Positions 1 to 9,472 of a stretch of 64,000 bases of DNA are shown here, piece by piece. Under the pieces are notes generated by a model, which saw only the letters and a list, made by a program, of their open reading frames with translations, ran no database searches and had not been told where the DNA came from. Source of the stretch: JAWKRB01 sp041389885 (GTDB lineage: Bacteria > Myxococcota_A > Polyangia > Polyangiales > Ga0077539); NCBI GenBank assembly GCA_041389885.1, contig JAWKRB010000009.1, positions 236,264-300,263 of the forward strand, written 5' to 3'. The stretch's first letter is position 1. Each line of letters opens with the position of its first letter. The position numbers and the translations under genes were made by a program.

Positions 1-198
1 GTCTCCGCGCCCACGCTCGAGGTCGTGAACCCGGTCCCGGTGACCGCGACGGTGACCCGGCCCTCGACCGCATCACGTCCCACCGCCCCGGCGACGGGTA
101 CCCCCCCGGCGACGGGCACCCCCCCGGCGACGGGCACGCCTCCCAGCCCCGGCACCCCCCCAGCGACCACGGGCGCGCGGCCCTGGTGGGAGGAGTGA
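1..198 (+). CDS. C-terminal end of an unidentified protein with Pro/Ala/Thr repeats (5' end outside window)
   Basis: The frame is open from the first base of the window to a TGA at 196-198 and gives 65 residues. The visible part holds a hexapeptide-type repeat (ATGTPP, about three copies, made by an 18-bp DNA unit) and ends in RPWWEE. Such Pro/Thr-rich tails are common on exported or surface-anchored proteins and on myxobacterial kinases. No domain is visible, so the function cannot be assigned. Codon use (G or C in nearly every third position) supports real coding. Confidence 0.6.
   Translation, partial: VSAPTLEVVNPVPVTATVTRPSTASRPTAPATGTPPATGTPPATGTPPSPGTPPATTGARPWWEE
91..144 (+). repeat. 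18-bp tandem repeat encoding ATGTPP
   Basis: The string GCGACGGG recurs at 91, 109 and 127, an exact 18-bp period. The repeat stays in frame within the truncated protein at the left edge and encodes the hexapeptide ATGTPP. It is a coding microrepeat, not a CRISPR or integration structure. Confidence 0.75.
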
Positions 199-332
199 GC
201 GTCGCAGACGCACCCCGTTCAGGCTCGTGGAACACTCGCATCGGTCCGGATTTTCACCTTGCGATCCTCGGTTCGTTGGGGCTATGAGGTCCGACCTCTC
301 TACCAGGTGGCAACCTTGTCAGGAGCATCGTC

Positions 333-587
333 GTGAAGGAACTTGTTCGTTATTTGCTCGAAAACATCCAGATCGATTTCCAGGGAGGGATCGACCTGGA
401 CACGATGCGGGAGTTCCTCCGCAAGGACGACAGCCAGGATGCGCGGGTGCTGCTTCGTCGGCTCAACGAGGACGGGGGTCCCGACGACCTCCTCCTCGCC
501 CTCGCCGATGTGCTCAAGCCCCAGATCTCCGCGGGCATCACCGACCAGGTGATCCGCGACGAGATCCTGCAGTACGCCGAGTCCTGA
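333..587 (+). CDS. small acidic protein, unknown function
   Basis: This 84-residue protein starts with GTG at 333. An AGGAG at 321-325 lies 7 bases upstream and fixes the start. It begins MKELVRYLLENIQ and is helical and acidic, with runs such as LRKDDSQDARVLLRRL and a DGGPDDLLLAL segment. There is no signal peptide, membrane segment or cysteine, so it is probably a cytoplasmic helical protein. Its end overlaps or abuts the next lipoprotein gene, which suggests translational coupling. I do not recognise a family. Confidence 0.7.
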   Translation: MKELVRYLLENIQIDFQGGIDLDTMREFLRKDDSQDARVLLRRLNEDGGPDDLLLALADVLKPQISAGITDQVIRDEILQYAES

Positions 588-1390
588 TCCTCGCCCTCGC
601 CTCGACCCTCGGGTCGGGGTGTGACCTCTCCCCGCCCCCCCCCGGGGGCTCCCTCGACCCCGTCACCATCACCCGCATCGACCCCGCGCCCGTGGACGGC
701 GGAGTGTCCCGTCTCCTCGTGGGCGCGCCGTTGCGCGTCGAGGTCAGTCGGCTCCTCGCGCCCTCCACGGTGCAGCGGGCTTCGGTGAGGGTCACCTCGG
801 GACCGTTCTCGGTGTACGGCGGCGTGCGCTACGACCCTGTCCGTCGTGAGGTGCGCTTCACGCCGAACGCCCCCGACCTCAGGCCCGGGCTCCGCTACGT
901 CTTTCGCGTCGACACCACCCTGCAGGCCTGGGACGGGGCCCCCCTCAGCGCGGCGTTGGAGATGCCCTTCGTGCCAGAGGGTCGCGCCCCGGCGCAGACG
1001 CCGACGACGCCCTCGCTGCGCGACGACATCGCCCCGGTCTTCGCGGCGCGGTGCGCGCGCCCGGAGTGCCACGGGGGCGACGCTCCCGCGATGGGCCTCG
1101 ACCTGAGCGACGCCGACGCGATCTATCGCACGGCGGTCGGCGTCCTCGCGGCGCAGTCCGCCCGCGGAGGGCTCGCGCCGGACTACACCGATCCCCGCTG
1201 GGGAGCGCTCTTTCGCGTCGATCCAGGCGACGCGCCGGGGCTCGGACGGCCCGCCTACAGCTACCTGATCTACAAGCTCCTGGGGGAGGGTCCGACGCGC
1301 GGCGGGAGGATGCCCCCCGACGCGCCGCTCACGCAGCGAGAGCTCGAGTCGGTCTCGGACTGGATCGCCGCGGGCGCCCCTCGAAACTGA
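584..1390 (+). CDS. lipoprotein with Ig-like domain and cytochrome c-like heme-binding C-terminus
   Basis: The coding frame is clear from about 590 to the TGA at 1388-1390. The start is uncertain: no ATG, GTG or TTG sits at the right place, and the CTG at 584 (overlapping the previous stop) is the best guess. The N-terminus is hydrophobic (ILALASTLGSGC) with a weak lipobox. Next comes a beta-rich Ig-like region of the kind used as spacer (ITRIDPAPVDGG to about PFVPEG). The last 120 residues look like a monoheme domain. They carry the heme motif CARPECHGG (a CX4CH spacing, unusual), a following LDLSDAD, a YSYLIYKLLG helix, a possible distal Met in MPPDAPL, and LTQRELESVSDWI. It is probably an exported periplasmic or outer-membrane electron carrier. 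Assignment rests on motifs only. Confidence 0.6.
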   Translation: MILALASTLGSGCDLSPPPPGGSLDPVTITRIDPAPVDGGVSRLLVGAPLRVEVSRLLAPSTVQRASVRVTSGPFSVYGGVRYDPVRREVRFTPNAPDLRPGLRYVFRVDTTLQAWDGAPLSAALEMPFVPEGRAPAQTPTTPSLRDDIAPVFAARCARPECHGGDAPAMGLDLSDADAIYRTAVGVLAAQSARGGLAPDYTDPRWGALFRVDPGDAPGLGRPAYSYLIYKLLGEGPTRGGRMPPDAPLTQRELESVSDWIAAGAPRN

Positions 1391-1403
1391 GCGTAACGCC
1401 GCC

Positions 1404-1433
1404 TTGACACTGCGACGAGGCGCGGGCTAGTCC
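1404..1433 (+). promoter_or_regulatory. putative sigma-70-type promoter of the DsbA-like gene
   Basis: A perfect TTGACA lies at 1404-1409. A CTAGTCC lies 17 to 18 bases downstream (1427-1433). The predicted transcription start is near 1440, only one or two bases before the ATG at 1442. There is no Shine-Dalgarno sequence in between, so the transcript may be leaderless. Confidence 0.5.
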
Positions 1434-1441
1434 CTCCCGCC

Positions 1442-2368
1442 ATGTCGGGTTCAAGGGTCTCTCTCGCGTTGGTCTTCGTCCTTGGCGGACTCGGGATGGG
1501 CGCGAGCTGTCGCAACAACCGCGCGCAGCCGCAGCCGACGCAGGAGGCCGCAGACGCCGCCCCCGCGGCGCCCACGCCGCCGCCCTCGGGCAACGTCACG
1601 CAGGTCGACGGCCTCGACCTCTCCGAGCTCAGCGCGGCGGAGCGAGAGACCCTGTGGGCCATCGCGAACGAGGAGCTCTCGCCCTGCGGTGACCCGCACT
1701 CCCTCGCGGTGTGCGCGCGCGACCGCCTGGCGTGTCGAAGCTGCCTCCCGGCGCTGCGCTTCCTCGCCCGGCGGGTGCGCGACGGATACCCCCGCGACCA
1801 GCTCTCCGATCACATGCGCCAGCGGTACTCCGCGTCGTCGGTGGTGGAGATTCGCACCGAGGGCGCGCCGAGCCACGGCTCCGTCGCCGCGGGCGTCACC
1901 GTGGTCGAGTTCAGTGACTACGAGTGCCCGCACTGCGCCGCCGCCGTGCCCCTGCTCCGGCAGATCGCGCGCGACCTCGAGGGGCGCATTCGCATGGTGC
2001 ACATGAACTTCCCGCTGAGCGGGCACACCCACGCGATGCCCGCCGCGCGCGCCGCGCTCGCCGCGGGTCGGCAGGGAAAGTTCTGGGAGATGAACGACCT
2101 TCTCTTTCAGAACCAGCGCCACCTCGAGCCCGAGGACATCGAGCGCTACGCCACGCAGCTTGGCCTCGACCTGACCCGCTTTCGCGCCGACATCGCCTCG
2201 CCTGAGATCGAGGCCGCGATTCAAGCCACCCGACGCGAGGGCGAGCGTCTGCAGATCAACGGGACCCCGACGATCTTCATCAACGGTCGACGCTTCGAGC
2301 TCAACCTCGACCGCGAGACCCTGCGCGACTGGATTCAGGAGGAGCTCGACTCGGGCGGAGCGCGCTGA
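1442..2368 (+). CDS. DsbA-family thiol:disulfide oxidoreductase lipoprotein
   Basis: A 308-residue exported thioredoxin-fold protein. The signal peptide ends in a lipobox with Cys23 (GASC), so it is probably a lipoprotein. A Pro/Ala-rich linker follows. A helical region then carries four cysteines (82, 91, 98, 101), of which 98-101 form CRSC. The DsbA domain starts near residue 150: VVEFSDYECPHC holds the active-site CPHC (162-165), and the cis-Pro loop GTPTIF is near 283. Family members oxidise or isomerise disulfides, or act in cytochrome maturation, in the periplasm. The neighbouring cytochrome-like lipoprotein fits the latter, but that link is inference. The start follows a good promoter with almost no leader. 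Confidence 0.88.
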   Translation: MSGSRVSLALVFVLGGLGMGASCRNNRAQPQPTQEAADAAPAAPTPPPSGNVTQVDGLDLSELSAAERETLWAIANEELSPCGDPHSLAVCARDRLACRSCLPALRFLARRVRDGYPRDQLSDHMRQRYSASSVVEIRTEGAPSHGSVAAGVTVVEFSDYECPHCAAAVPLLRQIARDLEGRIRMVHMNFPLSGHTHAMPAARAALAAGRQGKFWEMNDLLFQNQRHLEPEDIERYATQLGLDLTRFRADIASPEIEAAIQATRREGERLQINGTPTIFINGRRFELNLDRETLRDWIQEELDSGGAR

Positions 2369-2389
2369 TCGGCGCGGGCCGCCCCGCGG

Positions 2390-4591
2390 TCAGCGCTTCG
2401 CGGGAGGGAGCGAGCGGCGGGGCGGCGGGGCAAACTCGACGGCGGCCGCCTTGCTCGACTGCGACGCCATGAACTCACCGAACTGCCCCGCGACGTAGGT
2501 CACCGCGTCGAGCTCGTCGCCCTCGAAGGGCTCGGCGCCGACGACCCGGTGCAGTTGGAGCAGACCGAAGAGCCGCTCGCGGTGCATCGACGGCGCGAAG
2601 GCACCGCCACCGTCGGCCATCTCGTCATCGATCACGTCGTCGGTGCTGCACGAGGCCACGATCAGGCCTCCGCGTCCCCTCACGACCTTGCCCACGGCGC
2701 CCTTCGTCGCGCGCTCACGGCGACCGGTCGCCGACTCCGAGCCCGCCGCCGCGGCGACGACGAACTCGTCCTTGTCGATGTCGTAGACCGACACGCCGAC
2801 GACGTCGCACTGCACGTGGTCCATCATCAGCTGAGCGATGTACTTCGCGGCCGCGTCGGCGCTCTCCATGTGGGAGAGGTCCATCAGCGCGTCGAAGAGC
2901 TCGCTGAGCAGGTCCTTGCCGCGCTGGCGCTTCGGGAGCACCCGGGGCTGTCGGCGAGGCTTCTGTGCCGCCTCGACGACCGGAGTCGCCTCCACCGGCG
3001 CGACCTCCGCCGCGGGTGTCGCGGAGCCGACCTCGGCGACGCCAGCGGCGTCTTCGACGATGATCGAAGACTCGTGCGCCTCGGGCGCGGCCTCTGCGAC
3101 CGGCGCGGCCTCCGCGGCCTCCACGACCGGTGCGGGCTCCGCGACCGGTGCGGCCTCCACGACGGGCGCGGCGTCCGCGACCGGTGCAGGCTCCACGACA
3201 GGCGCGGCCTCCACGACCGGTGCAGGCTCCACGACCGGTGCGGCCTCCACGACCGGTGCAGGCTCCACGACCGGCGCGGCCTCCACGACCGGTGCAGGCT
3301 CCACGACCGGTGCAGGCTCCACGACCGGCGCGGCTCGACGACCGGTGCAGGCTCCACGACAGGCGCGGCCTCCACGACCGGTGCAGGCTCCACGACCGGT
3401 GCAGGCTCCACGACAGGCGCGGCCTCCACGACCGGCGCGGCTTCGACGACCGGCGCGGCCTCCACGACCGGCGCGGCCTCGACGACCGGCGCGGCTTCGA
3501 CGACCGGCGCGGCCTCCACGACCGGCGCGGCCTCGACGACAGGCGCAGGCTCCACGACAGGCGCAGGCTCCACGACGGGCGCGGGCTTCACCTCCGCGCG
3601 CGTCGACCGACTGCTCATCGTCACCGAGCGCGCTCGAGGACGCGACGACCACCGCGCTGATATCGACGCTCCCAGAGGCGTCCGCCTCGCGCCCCTCGGT
3701 CGCGTGGATCTCGCTCGCCACCGGACGCGACGCGCCGTTCACCGACGACCCGGCCGCGCTCGGGCGCGTGAATTCGGGTTCGCCGCGCCAGTCTTTCCAC
3801 CGCGCCTCGACCAGGGCTGGCCGCAGAGGACGCTGCGTGAAGTGATGGTCGAAGACAGCGATGACGACGTAGCGCCCCCGAGGACGCGTCGCGAGGGCTC
3901 GCCGCAACGTCGACAGGGCCTGCCGCGCGACCTGCTCGGCGTCGTCGGGGGTGGTGTCGGCCGGCACCGCGAACACCCGCTCGCGGTAGGTGAGGGGGTT
4001 GCTCTCAGACGGGTCCTGATCGCGCTCGAACAGCAGGTCAGGGGTCAGCGCGCCCCGCGGAGAAGAATCGGGAGCAGACGCGCCCCGTGGCGCCTCCGAC
4101 GACTCGGCGGTCGACGGCTCGCTCGGCGGAGTCGACGCGACCTCGGCGGTCGACGGCTCGCTCGGCGGAGTCGACGCGGCCTCGGCGGTCGACGGCTCGC
4201 TCGGCGGAGTCGACGCGACCTCGGCGGTCGCCACCACGACCGCAGGCTCCAAAGCGGGCTGCGGCTGCGACGCGAAGTCCTCAGGGTTCGCGTCGGCCGC
4301 GAGCGCGAAGGGCGAGACCGGCGCGGACAGATCGGCCGAGGCAGGCTCGGGCGCGACGACGGGCGCCGGCGCCTCCGAGGGCGCGCCTCCGAGCGGCCGG
4401 ATCGTGTACCAGTCGCGGGTGCCGAGATCGAGCACGCGGACCACGTTGTCTGCGTCGAATTCGCAGCGAAATTTCTGTACCGGCGAGCCCCCGCGAGCGT
4501 GCGTCAACGCGCCAGCCCACGACTCGGCATCAACGGTTACGGACGCGGCGGTACCGCCGGAGGGAGCAGGCAGTTCAACGACCCAACGCAT
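2390..4591 (-). CDS. GAF-like domain protein with PVVE(A/P)A hexapeptide repeats; internal frame switches
   Basis: A 733-codon gene starting at the ATG complementary to 4589-4591, with GGAG 8 bases upstream and a good promoter behind it. The N-terminal 65 residues (MRWVVELPAP, FRCEFDADNV, RDWYTIRPL) form a small beta domain I cannot name. Next come a 13-residue repeat (STPPSEPSTAEVA), a second globular stretch (RERVFAVPADTTPDDAEQVARQAL, split here: YVVIAVFDHHF), and a long PVVEPA/PVVEAA linker. The C-terminal 170 residues resemble a GAF/sensor fold (DLLSELFDALMDL, CDVVGVSVYDIDKDEF, GLLQLHR). Between about 3600 and 3334 the repeats read in another frame: the annotated frame gives an Arg/Gly/Cys-rich stretch of about 89 residues, and the alternative gives clean PVVE repeats. 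It is probably a cytoplasmic signalling or scaffold protein. Confidence 0.7.
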   Translation of the reverse strand: MRWVVELPAPSGGTAASVTVDAESWAGALTHARGGSPVQKFRCEFDADNVVRVLDLGTRDWYTIRPLGGAPSEAPAPVVAPEPASADLSAPVSPFALAADANPEDFASQPQPALEPAVVVATAEVASTPPSEPSTAEAASTPPSEPSTAEVASTPPSEPSTAESSEAPRGASAPDSSPRGALTPDLLFERDQDPSESNPLTYRERVFAVPADTTPDDAEQVARQALSTLRRALATRPRGRYVVIAVFDHHFTQRPLRPALVEARWKDWRGEPEFTRPSAAGSSVNGASRPVASEIHATEGREADASGSVDISAVVVASSSALGDDEQSVDARGGEARARRGACACRGACACRRGRAGRGGRAGRRSRAGRRGRAGRGGRAGRRSRAGRGGRACRGACTGRGACTGRGGRACRGACTGRRAAPVVEPAPVVEPAPVVEAAPVVEPAPVVEAAPVVEPAPVVEAAPVVEPAPVADAAPVVEAAPVAEPAPVVEAAEAAPVAEAAPEAHESSIIVEDAAGVAEVGSATPAAEVAPVEATPVVEAAQKPRRQPRVLPKRQRGKDLLSELFDALMDLSHMESADAAAKYIAQLMMDHVQCDVVGVSVYDIDKDEFVVAAAAGSESATGRRERATKGAVGKVVRGRGGLIVASCSTDDVIDDEMADGGGAFAPSMHRERLFGLLQLHRVVGAEPFEGDELDAVTYVAGQFGEFMASQSSKAAAVEFAPPPRRSLPPAKR
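3085..3595 (-). repeat. 18-bp minisatellite encoding PVVE(A/P)A
   Basis: About 26-28 copies of an 18-bp unit (minus-strand sense CCTGCACCGGTCGTGGAG and variants) run through the linker of the GAF-like protein. The unit encodes PVVEPA or PVVEAA. One copy near 3334 lacks one base (GCGGCTCGACG instead of GCGGCTTCGACG or GCGGCCTCGACG), and this shifts the frame of everything on its N-terminal side. The array is a likely site of slippage and copy-number change. Confidence 0.85.
4103..4219 (-). repeat. 39-bp tandem repeat, three copies
   Basis: CTCGGCGGTCGACGG starts at 4103, 4142 and 4181 and again partly at 4220, giving an exact 39-bp period. On the minus strand each unit encodes the 13-residue STPPSEPSTAEVA block of the GAF-like protein. 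The copies are almost identical, suggesting recent duplication. Confidence 0.85.
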
Positions 4592-4624
4592 AGTGTTTCT
4601 CCCCGTCCGTACGGGCGAGAGGCG

Positions 4625-4653
4625 ACGTAACAGACCGCCGCTCGCTACGTCAA
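4625..4653 (-). promoter_or_regulatory. putative promoter of the GAF/repeat gene
   Basis: Read on the minus strand, TTGACG (complement of 4648-4653) is followed after exactly 17 bases by TTACGT (complement of 4625-4630). The ATG lies about 33 bases further, preceded by GGGAGAAACACT, which contains a Shine-Dalgarno sequence. The spacing and sequence fit a housekeeping sigma-70-type promoter. Confidence 0.5.
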
Positions 4654-4679
4654 GGTAAGCCGCGTTACCCTCACGCGCC

Positions 4680-5363
4680 GTGCGCATCGCACTCGTATCC
4701 GCTTCGACCCACGACGACGTCGCCGAGGTGCTCCGCGACCTCGGTTGCACCGCGCGCGTCTGCGCTCCTCTCGACCCGCCCGACGCCATCGTGCGGGCCG
4801 CCGACGTCGTGCTCGTCGACGGCGCCGACGACCTCGACCTCGCGCGCTTCATCCTCGGCCGGTGCCGCGGCGCCGACGCGAGGATGCCCATGCTCCTCGT
4901 GCTCTCGGCGGCGCAGCTCGCGCGCCTCGACCCGTCGTGGCCCTTCGACGATTTCATCCTCCGGAGCTGCACGCCTCACGAGATCTACAAGCGCCTCCGC
5001 ATCGTCGAGTGGCGCGCGAGCGAGTTCGCCCACGCCGAGCGCGTCAAGATCGGCGACCTCGTCATCGACGCCGCTGCCCACGAGGTGCAGCTCGGAGGAC
5101 GGCGCGTCGCGATGGCCCCCATGGAGTTCACGTTGCTCATGCACCTCGCCCGAAACCGTGACCGGGTCATTGAGCGCGGCGCGCTGCTGCGCGAGGTCTG
5201 GGGCGTGCGCGTCGCGCGCACGCGCACCCTCGATGTGCACGTGCAGCGGCTGCGCGCGAAGCTCTCGCCGTCGGTGAGCATCGAGACCGTGCGCGGGGTG
5301 GGATACCGCCTCGTGACCGCTCGCGGCGTCGACCTGAGCGACGCGCCCGAGGCCGCGCGATGA
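4680..5363 (+). CDS. OmpR-type winged-helix regulator with degenerate receiver domain
   Basis: 227 residues starting with GTG at 4680. The first 120 residues keep the receiver outline (VVLVDGADDLDL as beta-3, MLLVLSAA as beta-4, DDFILR as beta-5). The N-terminal acidic pocket is weak (SASTHDD) and no Lys is obvious after beta-5, so phosphorylation is doubtful. The C-terminal 100 residues are a typical winged helix: a first half with AMAPMEFTLLMHLARN and the recognition segment RTLDVHVQRLRAKL, closed by IETVRGVGYRL. No histidine kinase lies beside it. The stop overlaps the ATG of pdxA (ATGA at 5360-5363), so the two are translationally coupled. Its target genes are unknown. Confidence 0.85.
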   Translation: MRIALVSASTHDDVAEVLRDLGCTARVCAPLDPPDAIVRAADVVLVDGADDLDLARFILGRCRGADARMPMLLVLSAAQLARLDPSWPFDDFILRSCTPHEIYKRLRIVEWRASEFAHAERVKIGDLVIDAAAHEVQLGGRRVAMAPMEFTLLMHLARNRDRVIERGALLREVWGVRVARTRTLDVHVQRLRAKLSPSVSIETVRGVGYRLVTARGVDLSDAPEAAR

Positions 5364-6315
5364 GCGGCGACCTCGTGCGTCTCGCCGTGTCGGTAGGCTG
5401 CCCGTGCGGCGTCGGCCCCGAGGTGTCGCTGCGCGCCGCGCAGCGCTTCGTGCGCGAGGACCCTGCCTCGCGCGTCACCCTCGTGGGCGACCCCGGCGCG
5501 CTGGGCGCGCTCGCGCCCGACGACGCTCCCTCGCTGCGGATCCTCCCGGCGAGCCGGCTCGCGCCGGGGTCGCGCGTCCCGGGCCGTCCTGACGTCGAGG
5601 CGGGGCGCGCGCAGCTGGCGGCGATCGACCTCGCGACCGACCTCGTGCTCGCGGGCGACGCCGACGCGCTGGTCACCGGCCCCGTGAGCAAGTCGGCGAT
5701 CGCCCTGGGCGGCGTCGACTTTCAGGGGCACACCGAGCACCTCGCCGCGCGCGGCGGGGTCGACCGGGTGGTCATGAGCTTTCACGGCCCCGGCCTCCGC
5801 GTCGCGTTGGTGACCACGCACGTCTCGATCGTCGAGCTGCCGGCGCTCATCACCGCCGACCGCGTGGCCTTCACCCTCGACGTCGCGATCGAGGCGCTCG
5901 CGAGGGACTTCGGCGTCGCGGCGCCCCGCGTGGTCGTCGCGGGGCTCAATCCCCACGCGGGCGAGGGCGGGATGTTCGGCCGCGAGGAGATCGAACGGAT
6001 CAACCCCGGGATCGAGCGAGCGCGCGCGCGAGCGCCCCACGCGCGCATCGCCGGCGCCATGCCCGCCGAGTCGGCGTTTCGCCACGCCCGCGACGGGCGC
6101 TACGACCTGGTGGTCGCGATGTTCCACGACCAGGCCACCATCGCGTCGAAGCTCGTGGACTTTGGCGACGCGGTGAACGTCACCCTCGGCCTGCCCTTCA
6201 TTCGTACCAGCGTCGACCACGGCACGGCGTACGACATCGCGGGCACCGGGACCGCCGACCCGAGCGGCATGCTCGCGGCGCTGCGCCTCGCCGCGAGCAT
6301 GGCCCGGCGCCGACG

Positions 6316-7382
<1,067 letters not shown>

Positions 7383-7386
<4 letters not shown>

Positions 7387-7715
7387 ATTCCGCTCTTCTT
7401 CTCGATGTTGTGGGCGACGAGCGCGTGGGCCATCGTGATCCCCGCGCGCAGCGAGGCGGCGGCGTGCGCGGCCTCGGCGAGGTGCTCCATGCCCATGCCG
7501 AGGGAGCGAGCCTGCTCGGTGTACGAGTGGATGCAGTAGGGGCACTTCTCGCTGAGCGACACCGCGAACCCGATGAGGATCTTCTCGCGCTTCGTCAGCA
7601 GCCCGGCCTGAAACGCCGACCCGTAATATTTCTCCCACTGCGCCCACAGCTCGGGGTGGTGGGCCTTGAGGTCTCCGAAGTGCGCGAGGTCGGCGTCGTC
7701 GAAATAAGCGCTCAC
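7383..7715 (-). CDS. AhpD/CMD-like protein of the arsenosugar-associated peroxidase-like family
   Basis: A 110-residue, all-helical protein of the carboxymuconolactone decarboxylase/AhpD superfamily. The GTG at 7715 is preceded by GGAG at a 5-base distance. The redox pair is Cys58-Pro-Tyr-Cys61, followed by IHSY, as in AhpD-like thiol peroxidases. The N-terminal YFDDADLAHFGDLK and PELWAQWEKYYGSAF match small AhpD-like proteins known to sit beside arsS. The stop codon overlaps the arsS start by four bases, so the pair is translated together. It probably supplies thiol redox chemistry to the same pathway; this is inference from synteny. Confidence 0.85.
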
Positions 7716-7732
7716 AGGGTCTCCGTAGGGGG

Positions 7733-9472
7733 TCAGATGCGGGTCGAGGGGCCGAGGTCGCGGCCGAGTCGCAGCGGCACGAGCGCGCCGCTCTTCTCCT
7801 GCGGCGAGCGCGGCGTGTGGTGCTCGAGCGAGAGCACGCCGCGGGGGCAGACCTCGGCGCACATGCCGCAGCCGACGCAGCTCGCGCGGGTGAAGCTCTC
7901 GTTGGCCTGCGCGTAGGAGCGCACGTCGATGCCCATCTCGCAGTACTTCGTGCACATCCCGCACGAGATGCACATGTCGGCCTTCACCCGGATGCGGTAG
8001 CGGCCGAGCTTCTGCACGAGCCCGAGCAGCGCCGCCATCGGGCAGAAGTTTCGGCACCATTGACGGGTGCCGCCGAGGGGGTAGAGGCCGACGCCGATCG
8101 CGCCGCTGAGCACCGCGGTCACCACCACGCCGTAGTAGTACCGGGCCTTCGCCGCCGCGCCGACGAGCGCCGCGCTGCGCAGGGCGTCGTCGACCCGGTA
8201 GGCGCTGTGGGCGCCGTGCCCCGACCACCACACGCCGCTGACCCGGCTCTCGGGCGCCACCCACGACGCGAGGACCACCAGCAGCGTCGTGACCACCGCG
8301 ACGCCGAGCGTCAGGTGGATCGACACGCGCTCGAAGCGCCAGGCCGAGCTGCCCTTCTGCGAGAGGTGTCGCCAGGGCTCCCCCGCGGTGTTCGCGAGGC
8401 CGCCGCAGCCGCAGACCCACGAGCAGTACCAGCGCTTGCCGAAGAGCGCGCCGAGGAGGGGCACCAGCACCAGCGAGCCGAGAAAGCTCCAGAGCACGAA
8501 GGGCGTCGGGTCGCGAAGGATGTTGTCGGGGTAGAACGCGTCGATCTTCAGCGGCCAGAAGTACGAGAGGTAGTACCCGGGCTGCGCGAACATCGAGAGG
8601 ATCACCGGCACCGAGAAGCCGAAGCTCACCTGCACCAGCATCACCACGGAGGTGCGCACGACCTGGTAGCGGTTGTGCCAGTACTTGCCGCACACGTACA
8701 CGCCGCCGACGGTGACCGACATCGAGTAGAGCAGCCCGTAGAGCGACCACTTCGAGTCGAGCCCCGCGTAGAGCAGGTGGTAGAAGGCCCGCAGCGAGCG
8801 CTCCCCCTGCCGCACCGCGTAGCCCGGCTCTAGCGCGTGGGTGCCGTACGCCAGCGCGAAGAGCGCGCCGTAGACCCCGGCGAGGGCGAGCGAGGCCCAG
8901 CGCAGCGCCTCGCCGGTGTCTCGCCGCGAACGCCACGCCCCTCGCGCCCCGACCGCGAACGCCGCGGCGCTCGGCGCCAGGAACAGCGCCAGGAGCGGCG
9001 CAGGCCACGACTCCCCCGGCGCCCGCAGCAGGTGTCTGCCGCCCCGCACGACGGGCTCCAGCGCCTCGGCGAAGAGCACCGAGGCGTAGAGGGTCCCGAG
9101 GGTCAGCGCCGCCGCGCGCGCGCCGAGCTTGAGCGCGGCCTCGAGGTCGGAGCGCCCGCGGCGGCCGTCGTCGTCCCTCGCGCGAAACCGCTCCCACACC
9201 GCCGCGACGACGACCCCGACGAGGGCCGACGCGAGGAGCGCGCCCACCCCTGGAAGCGTGAGGGCCATCACCGCGTCGGCGGGCAGTCCCGCGTTCGCGC
9301 CGCGGTAGCCCGTGGGACGCGCCGCGCCGAGCCACCACGCCAGCCGCTTCGTCTCGCCGCTCAGGTAGAGCCCGAAATAGAAGCTGAGCAGCAGCGTCGA
9401 GGTGAGCCACGCGCTGGCTCCCCGGTGCGTGATGTCGTGGCGAAGCGCCTCGACCAGCCCCGCGCGCCTCAC
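7733..9472 (-). CDS. polytopic membrane iron-sulfur protein (NapH/NosR-like polyferredoxin)
   Basis: 579 residues. The GTG (complement of 9470-9472) overlaps the stop of the upstream FAD oxidoreductase as GTGA. Hydrophobic segments run through most of the protein, for example AWLTSTLLLSFYFGLYL, LLASALVGVVVAAV, WSFLGSLVLVPLLGAL and TLGVAVVTTLLVVLASWV. Cytoplasmic or loop cysteines include RWYCSWVCGCGG and QWCRNFCPM, as in NapH/NosR proteins. The C-terminus carries two 4Fe-4S ferredoxin motifs, CISCGMCTKYCEM and CVGCGMCAEVCPR. The family moves electrons between the quinone pool or cytoplasmic donors and redox enzymes. Here the neighbours suggest transfer from the FAD protein toward the AhpD-like/ArsS pair; this is inference. 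Confidence 0.82.
   Translation of the reverse strand: MRRAGLVEALRHDITHRGASAWLTSTLLLSFYFGLYLSGETKRLAWWLGAARPTGYRGANAGLPADAVMALTLPGVGALLASALVGVVVAAVWERFRARDDDGRRGRSDLEAALKLGARAAALTLGTLYASVLFAEALEPVVRGGRHLLRAPGESWPAPLLALFLAPSAAAFAVGARGAWRSRRDTGEALRWASLALAGVYGALFALAYGTHALEPGYAVRQGERSLRAFYHLLYAGLDSKWSLYGLLYSMSVTVGGVYVCGKYWHNRYQVVRTSVVMLVQVSFGFSVPVILSMFAQPGYYLSYFWPLKIDAFYPDNILRDPTPFVLWSFLGSLVLVPLLGALFGKRWYCSWVCGCGGLANTAGEPWRHLSQKGSSAWRFERVSIHLTLGVAVVTTLLVVLASWVAPESRVSGVWWSGHGAHSAYRVDDALRSAALVGAAAKARYYYGVVVTAVLSGAIGVGLYPLGGTRQWCRNFCPMAALLGLVQKLGRYRIRVKADMCISCGMCTKYCEMGIDVRSYAQANESFTRASCVGCGMCAEVCPRGVLSLEHHTPRSPQEKSGALVPLRLGRDLGPSTRI

Noticed and set aside
3085..3595. The 18-bp repeat array as a possible CRISPR
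   Set aside because: The units are contiguous without spacers and encode a hexapeptide; there are no cas genes.
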